DNA of 64,000 nt from Sphingobacterium sp. (lineage in GTDB: Bacteria > Bacteroidota > Bacteroidia > Sphingobacteriales > Sphingobacteriaceae), in NCBI GenBank assembly GCA_031286695.1, contig JAITTY010000009.1, positions 124,001 through 188,000 of the forward strand, written 5' to 3'. How positions within the stretch are numbered: the first letter of the stretch is position 1; every line of letters begins with the position of its first letter. Below are positions 42,825-50,873 of this stretch, one piece after another. The translations under genes were made by a program, and so were the position numbers. Below the pieces are notes generated by a model. It ran no database searches and was not told the DNA's origin. It was given only the letters and a program-made list of their open reading frames with translations.

Positions 42825-43319
42825 TTAAGACTTTCCTAATCGCGCTTTTGTTTCCATAATAATTCGATAGAGCTCTTCCTGGCGCTGTGTACCCAACACG
42901 TAGGTAAGACCATCTTTATCCGTTAAAAAAACTGCATTTTTGCCTCCAGCGAAGAATTTAATCTTTCCTTTAGTGTGCAGATTATAAACAGGATTATTGA
43001 AAAAGAATGTACTATAAGGCGCCTTTTCTATTTTTGTAATAGAGGCAAGATCGATTTTGACGACTCGAGTAGACCATAGTCCACTAATCAGTATATGGTC
43101 TTGAAATACTTCCGTACGGAATAATACCATATACATCATGACAATAGACGTGATGATAATACCTACTCCTACAATAAAGAACAATTGGCTCGATATCAAA
43201 TGGTCTAAATTCAAATAAAATGCCGTAAAACAAAAAAGTACGAGCACTAAACGCACGCTGATCCAAACACGGTCACGACCTAAATATTGATTTTCCGAAT
43301 AGAGTACACCTTCTTTCAT
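42825..43319 (-). CDS. Membrane protein with PH-like domain
   Basis: 164 aa. Two TM segments (about 22-40 and 44-65) followed by a soluble C-terminal domain beginning FRTEVFQDHILISGLWSTRVVKIDLASITKIEK, which reads like a bacterial PH (bPH) domain: alternating strands, then a C-terminal helix RQEELYRIIMETKARL. Family not firmly recognised. It lies between tilS and DUF4834. Confidence 0.75.
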   Translation of the reverse strand: MKEGVLYSENQYLGRDRVWISVRLVLVLFCFTAFYLNLDHLISSQLFFIVGVGIIITSIVMMYMVLFRTEVFQDHILISGLWSTRVVKIDLASITKIEKAPYSTFFFNNPVYNLHTKGKIKFFAGGKNAVFLTDKDGLTYVLGTQRQEELYRIIMETKARLGKS

Positions 43320-43464
43320 TTACTTAAGATTTAGCTATTAATTTGGAGACTTCGCACCATTGTCTCTTACTATTTGAACTCCTCATTAGTATCATTTTTG
43401 CTTCTATTAGATTTTGTATCATTCAGGATCCTTCCATCATTTTTAGCAGCAACAATTTTTCTTG

Positions 43465-44796
43465 CTAATCAGTTCTGCAAACTAAAGTAAGGACTTTTTT
43501 TGTATTGGCGGTAATTTTATAACGATTGTCCATGCGATAATTGGCTACCCAAAGGATATCTCCATTTCCATTCACCACGATCGGAATATTTTCCTTTTCA
43601 AATAAGCTGATCTTCTTATTGATAAAAAAATCACTCAACTTCTTACGCCCTTCCATACCTAAAGGATAAAAGCTATCGCCAACTTTCCATGATCGAATTG
43701 TGAGCGGGAAAACCAACACATCATAATCCAGCTTTGCAACCTCACTTGCTTTGACAATAGCTAGATCCGCAGAAACATTGGCATGAAAACAATAGTGCTT
43801 CCACTCCACAGTCGAAGTTTCGGAGGTGATTAAAGCCTCATCGGGAGAAATAAATTCCTTTTCACGAATAAAAAGTTCATTTCTATCCAGGAGCATATGG
43901 TAGGCATCGGATTGAAAAATACGTCCAGACTCTCTTGACCAAGCTTGTTGAAGATCACTTAGTACCGGCTTTGAGAAATTAAAAGCTGAAAACAACTCAT
44001 AAAGCAAAGGCAGATTATCCATATAGGGTTCCAGATCTTCCTTCCGAACTCCCCATCCTTCGTCAATAGGGTAAAACAGCTTTCTCCGAATAGGCTCCAC
44101 AAATTGCTGCAACAGCTGGTAAGATTCCTTAAAATGATTGATATTCTGCTCGAAGACCATCTCAAAATCTGGCTGAAGTTTTTTAAAATGTGGGATGATA
44201 TCAATCCTTATTTTATTACGTGCATATTTTGTTGAAAAGTTGGACTGATCGTCCCGATAAGCAATCCCATACATATTCACAAAATGTTCAATTTCGCTTG
44301 CCTTCAGAAAAAGTAGTGGTCGGATGATGCGCTCTCTGATAGGAAAAATACCCTGGAGGCCTTGGAGACCGGTTCCACGTGAAAGGTTCAGGAGTACCGT
44401 TTCGATATGATCGTTCAGATGCTGAGCTACTGCAATTCGATCGAACTGCAGCTCATGTCGCAATTTCTCAAACCAAGCATAACGAAGTTCCCGGGCCGCC
44501 ATTTGAATCGAAATCTGATGGTCCTTTGCGTAAGCTTGTGTATCAAAGTGTTTCACGTATATTGGAACATTATTTTCCGCTGCAAATTTTCTGACTAGAG
44601 CTTCATCCTCTTCAGATTCCGCCCCCCTTAATTGAAAATTGCAATGTGCAATAGCAATCGTATACCCTGCTTTTGCAAATAAATGTGCCATTAACATCGA
44701 GTCCTTTCCTCCACTCACCGTAAGCAATATTTTATCATGAGGCATCAACAAATGCTCCTTTTCAATATAGCCCATTAGTCTTTCCAGCACATTCAT
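43465..44796 (-). CDS. tilS: tRNA(Ile)-lysidine synthase
   Basis: 443 aa. It modifies C34 of tRNA-Ile(CAU) to lysidine so it reads AUA. PP-loop motif LLTVSGGKDSMLMAHLF at residues 24-40, HCNFQLRGAESEEDEALV and ELRYAWFEKL typical of TilS, then the central and C-terminal TilS substrate-specificity domains (WKVGDSFYPLGMEGRKKLSDFF). The promoter TAACTTTG (coding strand; 44801-44808) is 4 nt from the ATG. It is divergent from the OstA-like gene. Confidence 0.95.
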   Translation of the reverse strand: MNVLERLMGYIEKEHLLMPHDKILLTVSGGKDSMLMAHLFAKAGYTIAIAHCNFQLRGAESEEDEALVRKFAAENNVPIYVKHFDTQAYAKDHQISIQMAARELRYAWFEKLRHELQFDRIAVAQHLNDHIETVLLNLSRGTGLQGLQGIFPIRERIIRPLLFLKASEIEHFVNMYGIAYRDDQSNFSTKYARNKIRIDIIPHFKKLQPDFEMVFEQNINHFKESYQLLQQFVEPIRRKLFYPIDEGWGVRKEDLEPYMDNLPLLYELFSAFNFSKPVLSDLQQAWSRESGRIFQSDAYHMLLDRNELFIREKEFISPDEALITSETSTVEWKHYCFHANVSADLAIVKASEVAKLDYDVLVFPLTIRSWKVGDSFYPLGMEGRKKLSDFFINKKISLFEKENIPIVVNGNGDILWVANYRMDNRYKITANTKKVLTLVCRTD

Positions 44797-44800
44797 ATAA

Positions 44801-44808
44801 CAAAGTTA
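44801..44808 (-). promoter_or_regulatory. -7 box of tilS, 4 nt from the start codon
   Basis: CAAAGTTA on the top strand, TAACTTTG on the coding strand, ATG beginning at 44796. Confidence 0.65.
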
Positions 44809-44882
44809 CGGTATATTTTGTCCGAATGATAAATTCAAGTCTTAAAATTTGTGAAATCCAGTGAAGTAGCAATTAAAATCCA

Positions 44883-44890
44883 TATTTTTG
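44883..44890 (+). promoter_or_regulatory. -7 box of the OstA-like gene, 5 nt from a GTG start
   Basis: TATTTTTG at 44883-44890. It selects GTG 44896 over GTG 44851, which would lie upstream of the promoter. Confidence 0.6.
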
Positions 44891-44895
44891 CCCTT

Positions 44896-47424
44896 GTGAA
44901 ACAATACATTTATACACTTATTGTATTTATTTTAACTGGCTTGTCGGTCCAAGCACAGAAACAGGATGAACTAAAGCTTCTTTCATCATCCCATATTATT
45001 ACTGGAAAAGACGGCAATATCCTCTTTTACCGCCCAGTCTATGAGCATGTAGGCTCAACGCTATCATCAGATAGTGGCTATTTACACAAAGACAACATTG
45101 GCAGACAATTTTTTGAAGCCTTTGGAAATGTAATCATTACTCAACCCGACGGTACGCAGATATTTTCCAATAAATTGCACTATGAAGCGGCCATGCAGCT
45201 CGCTACACTTACGGGCGCTGTACGAATGGTCAGCACCAGTGGCTCTATACTGACAACCGATCATCTTGTCTATAATATGCGCAGTAAAATCGGTAATTAT
45301 TACAGTGGTGGGCGTATTCTATCAGGAAGCGATACAATTACAAGCCAGCGAGCTACTTATTTCGAAAATACAGGGGAATCTTATTTCAATCAAAAAGTTG
45401 TGGTCCGATCAACCAATGTAAAAGTCTACACGGACTCCATGAAATATAATGGTAATACACGCATTACTGATTTCTATGGGCCTACCAATATCAAGGGAAA
45501 TAAAGGGGAAAACCTGTATACTGAAAAAGGCCGATACCATATGGCAACGGGCCAGGCTTATTTCTCTAAAAACAACCTCTACACAGAAGGCACAAAGTTT
45601 CTTAAGGGAGACAGCCTATTCTACGATAGACAAGTGGGAATCGGTAAAGCCGTAAAAAATGTGGTCTTTGTTGATACCTTAGACAAATTTTACGCCTATG
45701 GTGGATTTGGTTTGTACAACGGGAGAAACGAATCCATTACGATGACAGACAAACCCCTGATCATTTCGGTTGTCAAAAAAGATTCAACACAAAAAGATTC
45801 TGTATCTTCTTTGTCTCCTGTCCAACAAAAATCGGAGAAAGAGTTAAAAAATGAAGCCAAAGAATTGAAGAAGATTGAAAAAGAACAACACAAAGATGAC
45901 CTCAAATCAAATAAAACTACATCGCAAGTTGCGCTAGAAGAAAAGGAACATCCAGGTAAAAATGTCAAAAGCGGCAATAATAAACCACTTAAGGCTGATT
46001 CACAGGTAGATTCTGTTTTTATGACAGCCGACACGCTCTTCTCACAGATGATATTTCGCCGAGATTATATTGCAAAAGATTTTAAATTGAATCGTGAAGG
46101 TGGGGCTATTGAGGATGACAATGAGGTCGATTATGGTGATCATGATTCAACATCAACACAGATTGATTCTACAGGTACATTAAAAACCGTTGCAGATGGT
46201 CTCCAAAAAGACTTAGATAGTCTGCATAAAAAAGAAGTCAGGAAACCGGTGCTTGAAAAAAACACAAACAAAGTACAAGATACCCTTACGAATAGGAAGC
46301 CGATTGCTCCGAAGAAAGCACCGGTAATAGTCGGTGATCAAAACAAAATAGAAATTGAAAAAAATCTCAAGGCTGATAGTGTATTGCGTAAAAAAGCGAT
46401 CATCCCGAAAGGCGGTGAATCCGATAAACTGATGGGAGCAGCTTTAAAAAATGCTCAAGAGGGAAAACGCGATTCCCTTTCCCAGGATACGGCTAAAACA
46501 CGGATTATAAAGGCCTACTATAATGCTCGATTATTTAAATCGGACTTGCAGGCTGTAGCAGATTCTATGTATTATGGTATGCAAGATTCCATGTTCAGAC
46601 TAATGGGGAAACCAATGATGTGGGCCGAAAACTCACAAATCTCCGGAGATACCATATTCCTGCAGGTAAAGAATCAAAAGCTGGACAATTCACTACTTGT
46701 GGGCAATGCATTTATGGTAAACGCGACCAGTGATTCTTTAAAGTTCAATCAGATTAAGGGACGGAAGATTACCAGCTTTTTCACCAATAACCGCATGGAG
46801 CGTCTGTTTGTCGATGGCAATGCAGAAAATATCTTCTATAATATTGATGAAAAGACCAATGTAACCACTGAGCTTATCCATGATCGAAGCAGTCGTTTCA
46901 AGATCTTGATGGAAGACAATAAGTTGAAGGAATACGTATCCATCCGGAAAGTGGATGGCAAAGTCTATCCTATTGCGGAAGTCACCGCCGATAAAGAGTT
47001 TCTTCCGAATTTCACTTGGCGACCTGAAGACCGCCCCAAATCAAAAGATGATTTATTAAATCGAAAAAGAGATCTTTCAAAAGCTTCATTTACGGTTCCG
47101 ACGGCACCAGAAGGTGAAGAATCTGGAACAATGAAGTCTATTAAAAAAGGTGATAAAACCACGACCCCTCCAAAGGGTACCGCCAAGAAAGCTGGTGCTA
47201 ACGAAACGCTCGAGAAAGAAAAAGAGGTGGACGCTACAAACAATAAATCAAGCGCTGTCACCAAAACAGCTAAGCCATCTGAAACAACGGATAAAGCTAA
47301 CGCTACAAAAACAAGTGTAAAGACCGCAACTGACAAAGTAGCTTCAAAGTCCGACTCAACAACTAATAAATCGGCGATAATACCTGCTCAAGATAGTACC
47401 CAAACAAAAGTAAAAGCTAAATAA
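44896..47424 (+). CDS. OstA/LptA-like exported protein with long low-complexity C-terminus
   Basis: 842 aa if read from GTG 44896, which begins a perfect signal peptide (VKQYIYTLIVFILTGLSVQAQ). An N-terminal OstA (LptA/LptD N-terminal) beta-jellyroll fold spans about 30-300 with repeating strands such as GSTLSSDSGYLHKDNIGRQFFE and ADSVYFTD-like units (KVYTDSMKYNG, FLKGDSLFYDRQ). A Lys/Glu/Ser/Thr-rich stretch covers 300-460; a second OstA-like part follows (about 535-700: FKSDLQAVADSMYYGMQDSM, QISGDTIFLQVKN). The last ~110 residues are low complexity (Thr/Lys/Ala). Probably in LPS transport to the outer membrane. Divergent from tilS; terminator shared with rdgB. Confidence 0.85.
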   Translation: MKQYIYTLIVFILTGLSVQAQKQDELKLLSSSHIITGKDGNILFYRPVYEHVGSTLSSDSGYLHKDNIGRQFFEAFGNVIITQPDGTQIFSNKLHYEAAMQLATLTGAVRMVSTSGSILTTDHLVYNMRSKIGNYYSGGRILSGSDTITSQRATYFENTGESYFNQKVVVRSTNVKVYTDSMKYNGNTRITDFYGPTNIKGNKGENLYTEKGRYHMATGQAYFSKNNLYTEGTKFLKGDSLFYDRQVGIGKAVKNVVFVDTLDKFYAYGGFGLYNGRNESITMTDKPLIISVVKKDSTQKDSVSSLSPVQQKSEKELKNEAKELKKIEKEQHKDDLKSNKTTSQVALEEKEHPGKNVKSGNNKPLKADSQVDSVFMTADTLFSQMIFRRDYIAKDFKLNREGGAIEDDNEVDYGDHDSTSTQIDSTGTLKTVADGLQKDLDSLHKKEVRKPVLEKNTNKVQDTLTNRKPIAPKKAPVIVGDQNKIEIEKNLKADSVLRKKAIIPKGGESDKLMGAALKNAQEGKRDSLSQDTAKTRIIKAYYNARLFKSDLQAVADSMYYGMQDSMFRLMGKPMMWAENSQISGDTIFLQVKNQKLDNSLLVGNAFMVNATSDSLKFNQIKGRKITSFFTNNRMERLFVDGNAENIFYNIDEKTNVTTELIHDRSSRFKILMEDNKLKEYVSIRKVDGKVYPIAEVTADKEFLPNFTWRPEDRPKSKDDLLNRKRDLSKASFTVPTAPEGEESGTMKSIKKGDKTTTPPKGTAKKAGANETLEKEKEVDATNNKSSAVTKTAKPSETTDKANATKTSVKTATDKVASKSDSTTNKSAIIPAQDSTQTKVKAK

Positions 47425-47440
47425 TAAGAGAAGTCAACAC

Positions 47441-47479
47441 AAAAGGAAGCGCAAAACAAATTGTTTTGCGCTTCCTTTT
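47441..47479. terminator. Bidirectional terminator between OstA-like gene and rdgB
   Basis: Long palindrome (AAAAGGAAGCGCAAAAC 47441-47457 with complement at 47463-47479), T-rich end on both strands. Confidence 0.85.
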
Positions 47480-47568
47480 TTTATTCAAGGCTTCAACCGA
47501 TCAGATTACGATCCCCTCCCGGTAAATTGCAAGCTCCTACTTTTAATCTAAATGAAAGAAATATTAAC

Positions 47569-48144
47569 CTATTTTGTTTTTAGGTAATCAGCAAGTTTGC
47601 CTACAGCAATCGCTCGATGGCTAATGCTATTTTTTTCCGCAGCTGTCATTTCGGCAAACGTTCTATCATAGCCATTCGGAATAAAAATGGGGTCATAACC
47701 AAAACCATCAATACCCTTACGCTCTTCAATAATTTTTCCCTCTATACTTCCTTCAAAAAAGTGCTGCTGCTCATTCAAATATAATGAAATAACTGTTTTG
47801 AATCTCGCTGTACGATTGGGGTTATTGCCTAAATTTTCCAGGACAAGATCAATATTCTTTTCCATATCCCTCGATCCGGAATAACGTGCTGAATAAACTC
47901 CAGGCTCGCCATTTAATGCATCAATTTCCAATCCGGAATCATCTCCAAAACAGTAAAGACCATATTTGTTCACCAAATAGTCCGTTTTCTGCTGGGCATT
48001 TTCTTCAAAGGTCACTCCCGTCTCTGGAATATCGTCGTTACAGTCAATATCATTTAAGCTCTTAATGATAAAAGCATTCCCCACGATCGCTTGGACTTCC
48101 TCTAATTTATGGGCATTATTGGTTGCAAATACAAGTTCTAGCAT
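47569..48144 (-). CDS. rdgB: RdgB/HAM1 family non-canonical purine NTP pyrophosphatase
   Basis: 191 aa from ATG 48144. It removes dITP, dHAPTP and XTP from the nucleotide pool. Motifs: ELVFATNNAHKLEEVQAI, DIPETGVTFEENAQQKT, FGDDSGLEIDALNGEPGVYSA, GKIIEERKGIDGFGYDPIF, ISHRAIAVGKL. An in-frame TTG at 48153 is possible but less likely. The minus-strand TAAATTTG box at 48151-48158 is 6 nt before the ATG. Confidence 0.95.
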   Translation of the reverse strand: MLELVFATNNAHKLEEVQAIVGNAFIIKSLNDIDCNDDIPETGVTFEENAQQKTDYLVNKYGLYCFGDDSGLEIDALNGEPGVYSARYSGSRDMEKNIDLVLENLGNNPNRTARFKTVISLYLNEQQHFFEGSIEGKIIEERKGIDGFGYDPIFIPNGYDRTFAEMTAAEKNSISHRAIAVGKLADYLKTK

Positions 48145-48279
48145 CTTCTTCAAATTTAGTTTTTGTTTGTTCTTTCGCTTTATCGACCGTGCTCCTCACT
48201 CTGCAGTGGGCTACGATTTTTCCATGAAGTTACACCTCCAAAAATAAGCATTACGATATATATATTCTGTAATAAAACT

Positions 48280-48287
48280 TATATTTG
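48280..48287 (+). promoter_or_regulatory. -7 box of the secreted orphan at 48.3 kb
   Basis: TATATTTG at 48280-48287; about 20 nt leader to ATG 48312. It overlaps the TTG from which a longer frame could open, favouring the ATG. Confidence 0.5.
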
Positions 48288-48311
48288 GCAACTATTAACC
48301 CAATAAAAATA

Positions 48312-48926
48312 ATGAAAAAGTTATCTTTAGCAGTTTATCTACTGCTGACCTTAGTGATGGTGTCGCCATGCAGTACATTTGCACAAAAAATGAAAGTTCT
48401 TTCTGGAAATTTTGAGTTCCTGAAAGGACAACAAGAATTGAACGTTGTGTTTGATTATACACCCATGACCTTTTATAATGAGAAGATGTCTGAAAACGAC
48501 TATCTAGAAAAAAGAAATAAAGACATTAGCGCCAATAAAGGTTCAGCTGAAGCCGAAAATTGGAAAAATGATTGGGAATATTCTAAATCTACAGCATTTC
48601 CAAATAAATTTTTTGCTTCTATGAACAAAAACTGTGCTATCGTGACAGGGAGCAAAGAATCGGCCCCTTACACATTAGTCGTTCAAACAATATGGATCTA
48701 TCCAGGGTGGTTTGCCGGAGTAATGAAACAACATGCAAAAGTTACCACATTATTAAAGTTTATCGAAACAGCTAATCCCGCTAATGTGCTACTCGAAATA
48801 AACAGTGAAAAAGCGCCTGGAGATTTTGATTTCGTCGGGATACCCAATACCAATGACAGAATAGCCGAGGGTTACGCTAAAACTGCAAAGTCCCTTGCCA
48901 AATTAATAACAAAGAAGATTAAATAA
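48312..48926 (+). CDS. Secreted protein of unknown function
   Basis: 204 aa from ATG 48312. Signal peptide KKLSLAVYLLLTLVMVSPCSTFA. Mature part starts KVLSGNFEFLKGQQELNVVFDYTPMTFY, with an acidic/Lys helix region and a conserved-looking VVQTIWIYPGWFAGVMKQHAKVTT. I do not recognise the family; the shape is that of small periplasmic or surface proteins common in Sphingobacteriaceae. Convergent with the next gene across a hairpin. Confidence 0.8.
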   Translation: MKKLSLAVYLLLTLVMVSPCSTFAQKMKVLSGNFEFLKGQQELNVVFDYTPMTFYNEKMSENDYLEKRNKDISANKGSAEAENWKNDWEYSKSTAFPNKFFASMNKNCAIVTGSKESAPYTLVVQTIWIYPGWFAGVMKQHAKVTTLLKFIETANPANVLLEINSEKAPGDFDFVGIPNTNDRIAEGYAKTAKSLAKLITKKIK

Positions 48927-48930
48927 TAGA

Positions 48931-48966
48931 TGGGGTTTAAGAGCTTACATTTCCTCTTAAATCCCA
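48931..48966. terminator. Terminator hairpin between convergent genes
   Basis: 13-bp stem with one G-U pair (48931-48943 with 48954-48966), followed by ATTTTATTC. Confidence 0.65.
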
Positions 48967-48998
48967 ATTTTATTCATAACAAGTATCTGATAAAAAAA

Positions 48999-49661
48999 TC
49001 AAGAAACAATAAAGGTCTTAAATTCATTCCAGAACAACTTCTTTTTATTTACATCAACAAACATCTCTTCAAAACTGAACGTATTAAAAACCGTCGCAAT
49101 ACGGCCTTTCATGTAGGAATTATGTTCAATAAATGGAAGTTTCAAAGATGCAGGTTCCACACCCAACAATATAATCTTAGTCGGTTGGAAAAACTGCATA
49201 ATGCGCTTAAAATCATTCGGGTTATGGGAATTTGCCAAATTGAGAACCGCAACTGTCTCTTTGGTCAATTTCAAGGCACCAATTGTTTTTTCAAAAGCGT
49301 CCAATGCAGCTGGAGAAAAGTAGGGGTATTGCTCGTAACGCAAAATAAAAAGTACTCCCTGATCCTTACTTCCTTGATATATAAATTCACCACCTAATAC
49401 TTCCAAATGGTTAACAGTATCACCGCCCTTGCGGGGCTCAATAGCCACAGCGGCCTGCTCCGCACCTAACCCCACTGCTACATACGAAGTGTCCTCCGTT
49501 GTCGATGATGCTTGTACAATAGCTGCTTGCGCAAGAACACTATTCTCCTCCTGTAAAGGATGTGCAGACAGATCGGCTTGAAAATCAAAACCATTTCCAA
49601 AGATTGTTTCATCCATTAAGGTCTGAAGTGCAACGGGATTATCTGTTGTAAGATTGCTCAT
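48999..49661 (-). CDS. Conserved protein of unknown function
   Basis: 220 aa, no signal or TM segment. N-terminal low-complexity acidic part (about 1-75). The C-terminal alpha/beta region (about 80-215) has YQGSKDQGVLFILRYEQYPYF and VAVLNLANSHNPNDFKRIMQFFQP leading to KIILLGVEPASLKLPF, a strand-glycine pattern reminiscent of the DNA polymerase III psi (HolD-like) fold, but I cannot confirm it. It is downstream of the deoxyhypusine-synthase-like gene by 90 bp. An overlapping plus-strand frame (48930-49397) is judged non-coding. Confidence 0.75.
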   Translation of the reverse strand: MSNLTTDNPVALQTLMDETIFGNGFDFQADLSAHPLQEENSVLAQAAIVQASSTTEDTSYVAVGLGAEQAAVAIEPRKGGDTVNHLEVLGGEFIYQGSKDQGVLFILRYEQYPYFSPAALDAFEKTIGALKLTKETVAVLNLANSHNPNDFKRIMQFFQPTKIILLGVEPASLKLPFIEHNSYMKGRIATVFNTFSFEEMFVDVNKKKLFWNEFKTFIVS

Positions 49662-49711
49662 CGGGAAAGAAATATTAGACAGTAAAGATAAAGAAGAAAA
49701 AGAGAAAAGAA

Positions 49712-49735
49712 AAAGGAGCGAAGAATCGCTCCTTT
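49712..49735 (-). terminator. Terminator after the deoxyhypusine-synthase-like gene
   Basis: Stem AAAGGAGCGA / TCGCTCCTTT (49712-49721 with 49726-49735); on the minus strand it is followed by a T/C-rich run. Confidence 0.8.
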
Positions 49736-49751
49736 CTATATGTCAAAAAGA

Positions 49752-50732
49752 TTAATGACCTAAGATATACGAGAAGATTAATGGCGCAACGATCGTCGCA
49801 TCAGATTCTACGATAAATTTAGGTGTATCAATATCTAATTTTCCCCAAGTGATTTTCTCGTTTGGAACAGCACCAGAGTAAGAGCCATACGAAGTTGTTG
49901 AATCTGAAATTTGACAGAAATAAGCCCAGAAAGGTACTTCTTCCCATTCAAGATCTTGATACATCATCGGAACTACACAGATTGGGAAGTCACCAGAAAT
50001 ACCACCTGCGATTTGGAAAAATCCAACACCTTTACCTGCTGAATTGTTACGGTACCACTCTGTCAAGTAAATCATGTACTCAATACCAGATTTAACAGTA
50101 CTCGCTTTCAATTTACCTTTGATCACATTGGAAGCGAAGATATTACCTGTCGTTGAATCTTCCCATCCTGGACATACAATTGGTAAATTTTTCTCAGCAG
50201 CAGCAACAATCCAAGAATCTTTTGGGTCGATTTCATAATATTGCTCCAACACACCTGAGTTAACAACCTGATAAAGAAACTCATGTGGTAAGTAACGCTC
50301 ACCTTTAGCCTCAGCAGCATGCCAAACATCTTCAAGATGTTTCTGCAAACGACGGAAAGCTTCCTCTTCCGGAATACAAGTATCTGTAACACGATTATAG
50401 TGATTATCCAATAGCTCTCTTTCTTGCTCAGCTGTCAAATCTCTATAATTCGGGATTCTTTTGTAGTGTGAGTGTGCCACAAGATTCATCACATCCTCTT
50501 CCAAATTAGCACCAGTACAAGAAATAAAGTGTACTTTATCTTGACGGATCATTTCTGCCAAAGAAACACCCAATTCAGCAGTAGACATTGCACCTCCCAA
50601 AGAGATCAACATTTTTCCACCATCCAATAGATGTTCCTCGTAACCTTTTGCAGCATCTACTAATGCAGCTGCGTTAAAGTGACGGTAATTATGCTCAATA
50701 AATTGAGAAATAGGTCCTTTTTGAGTACTCAT
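49752..50732 (-). CDS. Deoxyhypusine synthase-like protein (probable polyamine enzyme)
   Basis: 326 aa, DHS fold binding NAD. Motifs: GGKMLISLGGAMSTAELG near the N-terminus, HFISCTGANLEEDVMNLVAHSHYKRIPNYRD, PIVCPGWEDSTTGNIFA, GVGFFQIAGGISGDFPICVVPMM, and SGAVPNEKITWGKLD where the Lys of WGK matches the catalytic lysine of eukaryotic deoxyhypusine synthase. Bacteria lack eIF5A, so the substrate is probably a polyamine (homospermidine-synthase-like chemistry) or an unknown protein. Own promoter TACCTTTG (minus strand, 50768-50775). Confidence 0.93.
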   Translation of the reverse strand: MSTQKGPISQFIEHNYRHFNAAALVDAAKGYEEHLLDGGKMLISLGGAMSTAELGVSLAEMIRQDKVHFISCTGANLEEDVMNLVAHSHYKRIPNYRDLTAEQERELLDNHYNRVTDTCIPEEEAFRRLQKHLEDVWHAAEAKGERYLPHEFLYQVVNSGVLEQYYEIDPKDSWIVAAAEKNLPIVCPGWEDSTTGNIFASNVIKGKLKASTVKSGIEYMIYLTEWYRNNSAGKGVGFFQIAGGISGDFPICVVPMMYQDLEWEEVPFWAYFCQISDSTTSYGSYSGAVPNEKITWGKLDIDTPKFIVESDATIVAPLIFSYILGH

Positions 50733-50767
50733 GATATTTTCTAACTTTTATAAAATAATAAGTATCG

Positions 50768-50775
50768 CAAAGGTA
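50768..50775 (-). promoter_or_regulatory. -7 box of the deoxyhypusine-synthase-like gene
   Basis: CAAAGGTA on the top strand is TACCTTTG on the coding strand, about 35 nt before the ATG. Confidence 0.55.
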
Positions 50776-50873
50776 CTGAATATAATCTATTTTCGTCCCA
50801 ACAGAGATTCAAAACGCGTATAGACCACATTTTTTTTAACAAATGTAAAAAGAATGGTATTCCTCGGCTGCGA

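Noticed and set aside
43320..43464. Short open stretch downstream of tilS (Lys/Asn-rich)
   Set aside because: No start codon, low complexity; not supported as a gene or as a frameshifted tilS end.
48930..49397. 155-codon plus-strand frame
   Set aside because: Antisense to the conserved protein at 48999-49661; Asn/Lys/Cys-rich composition typical of an antisense shadow, and it starts within a terminator hairpin.
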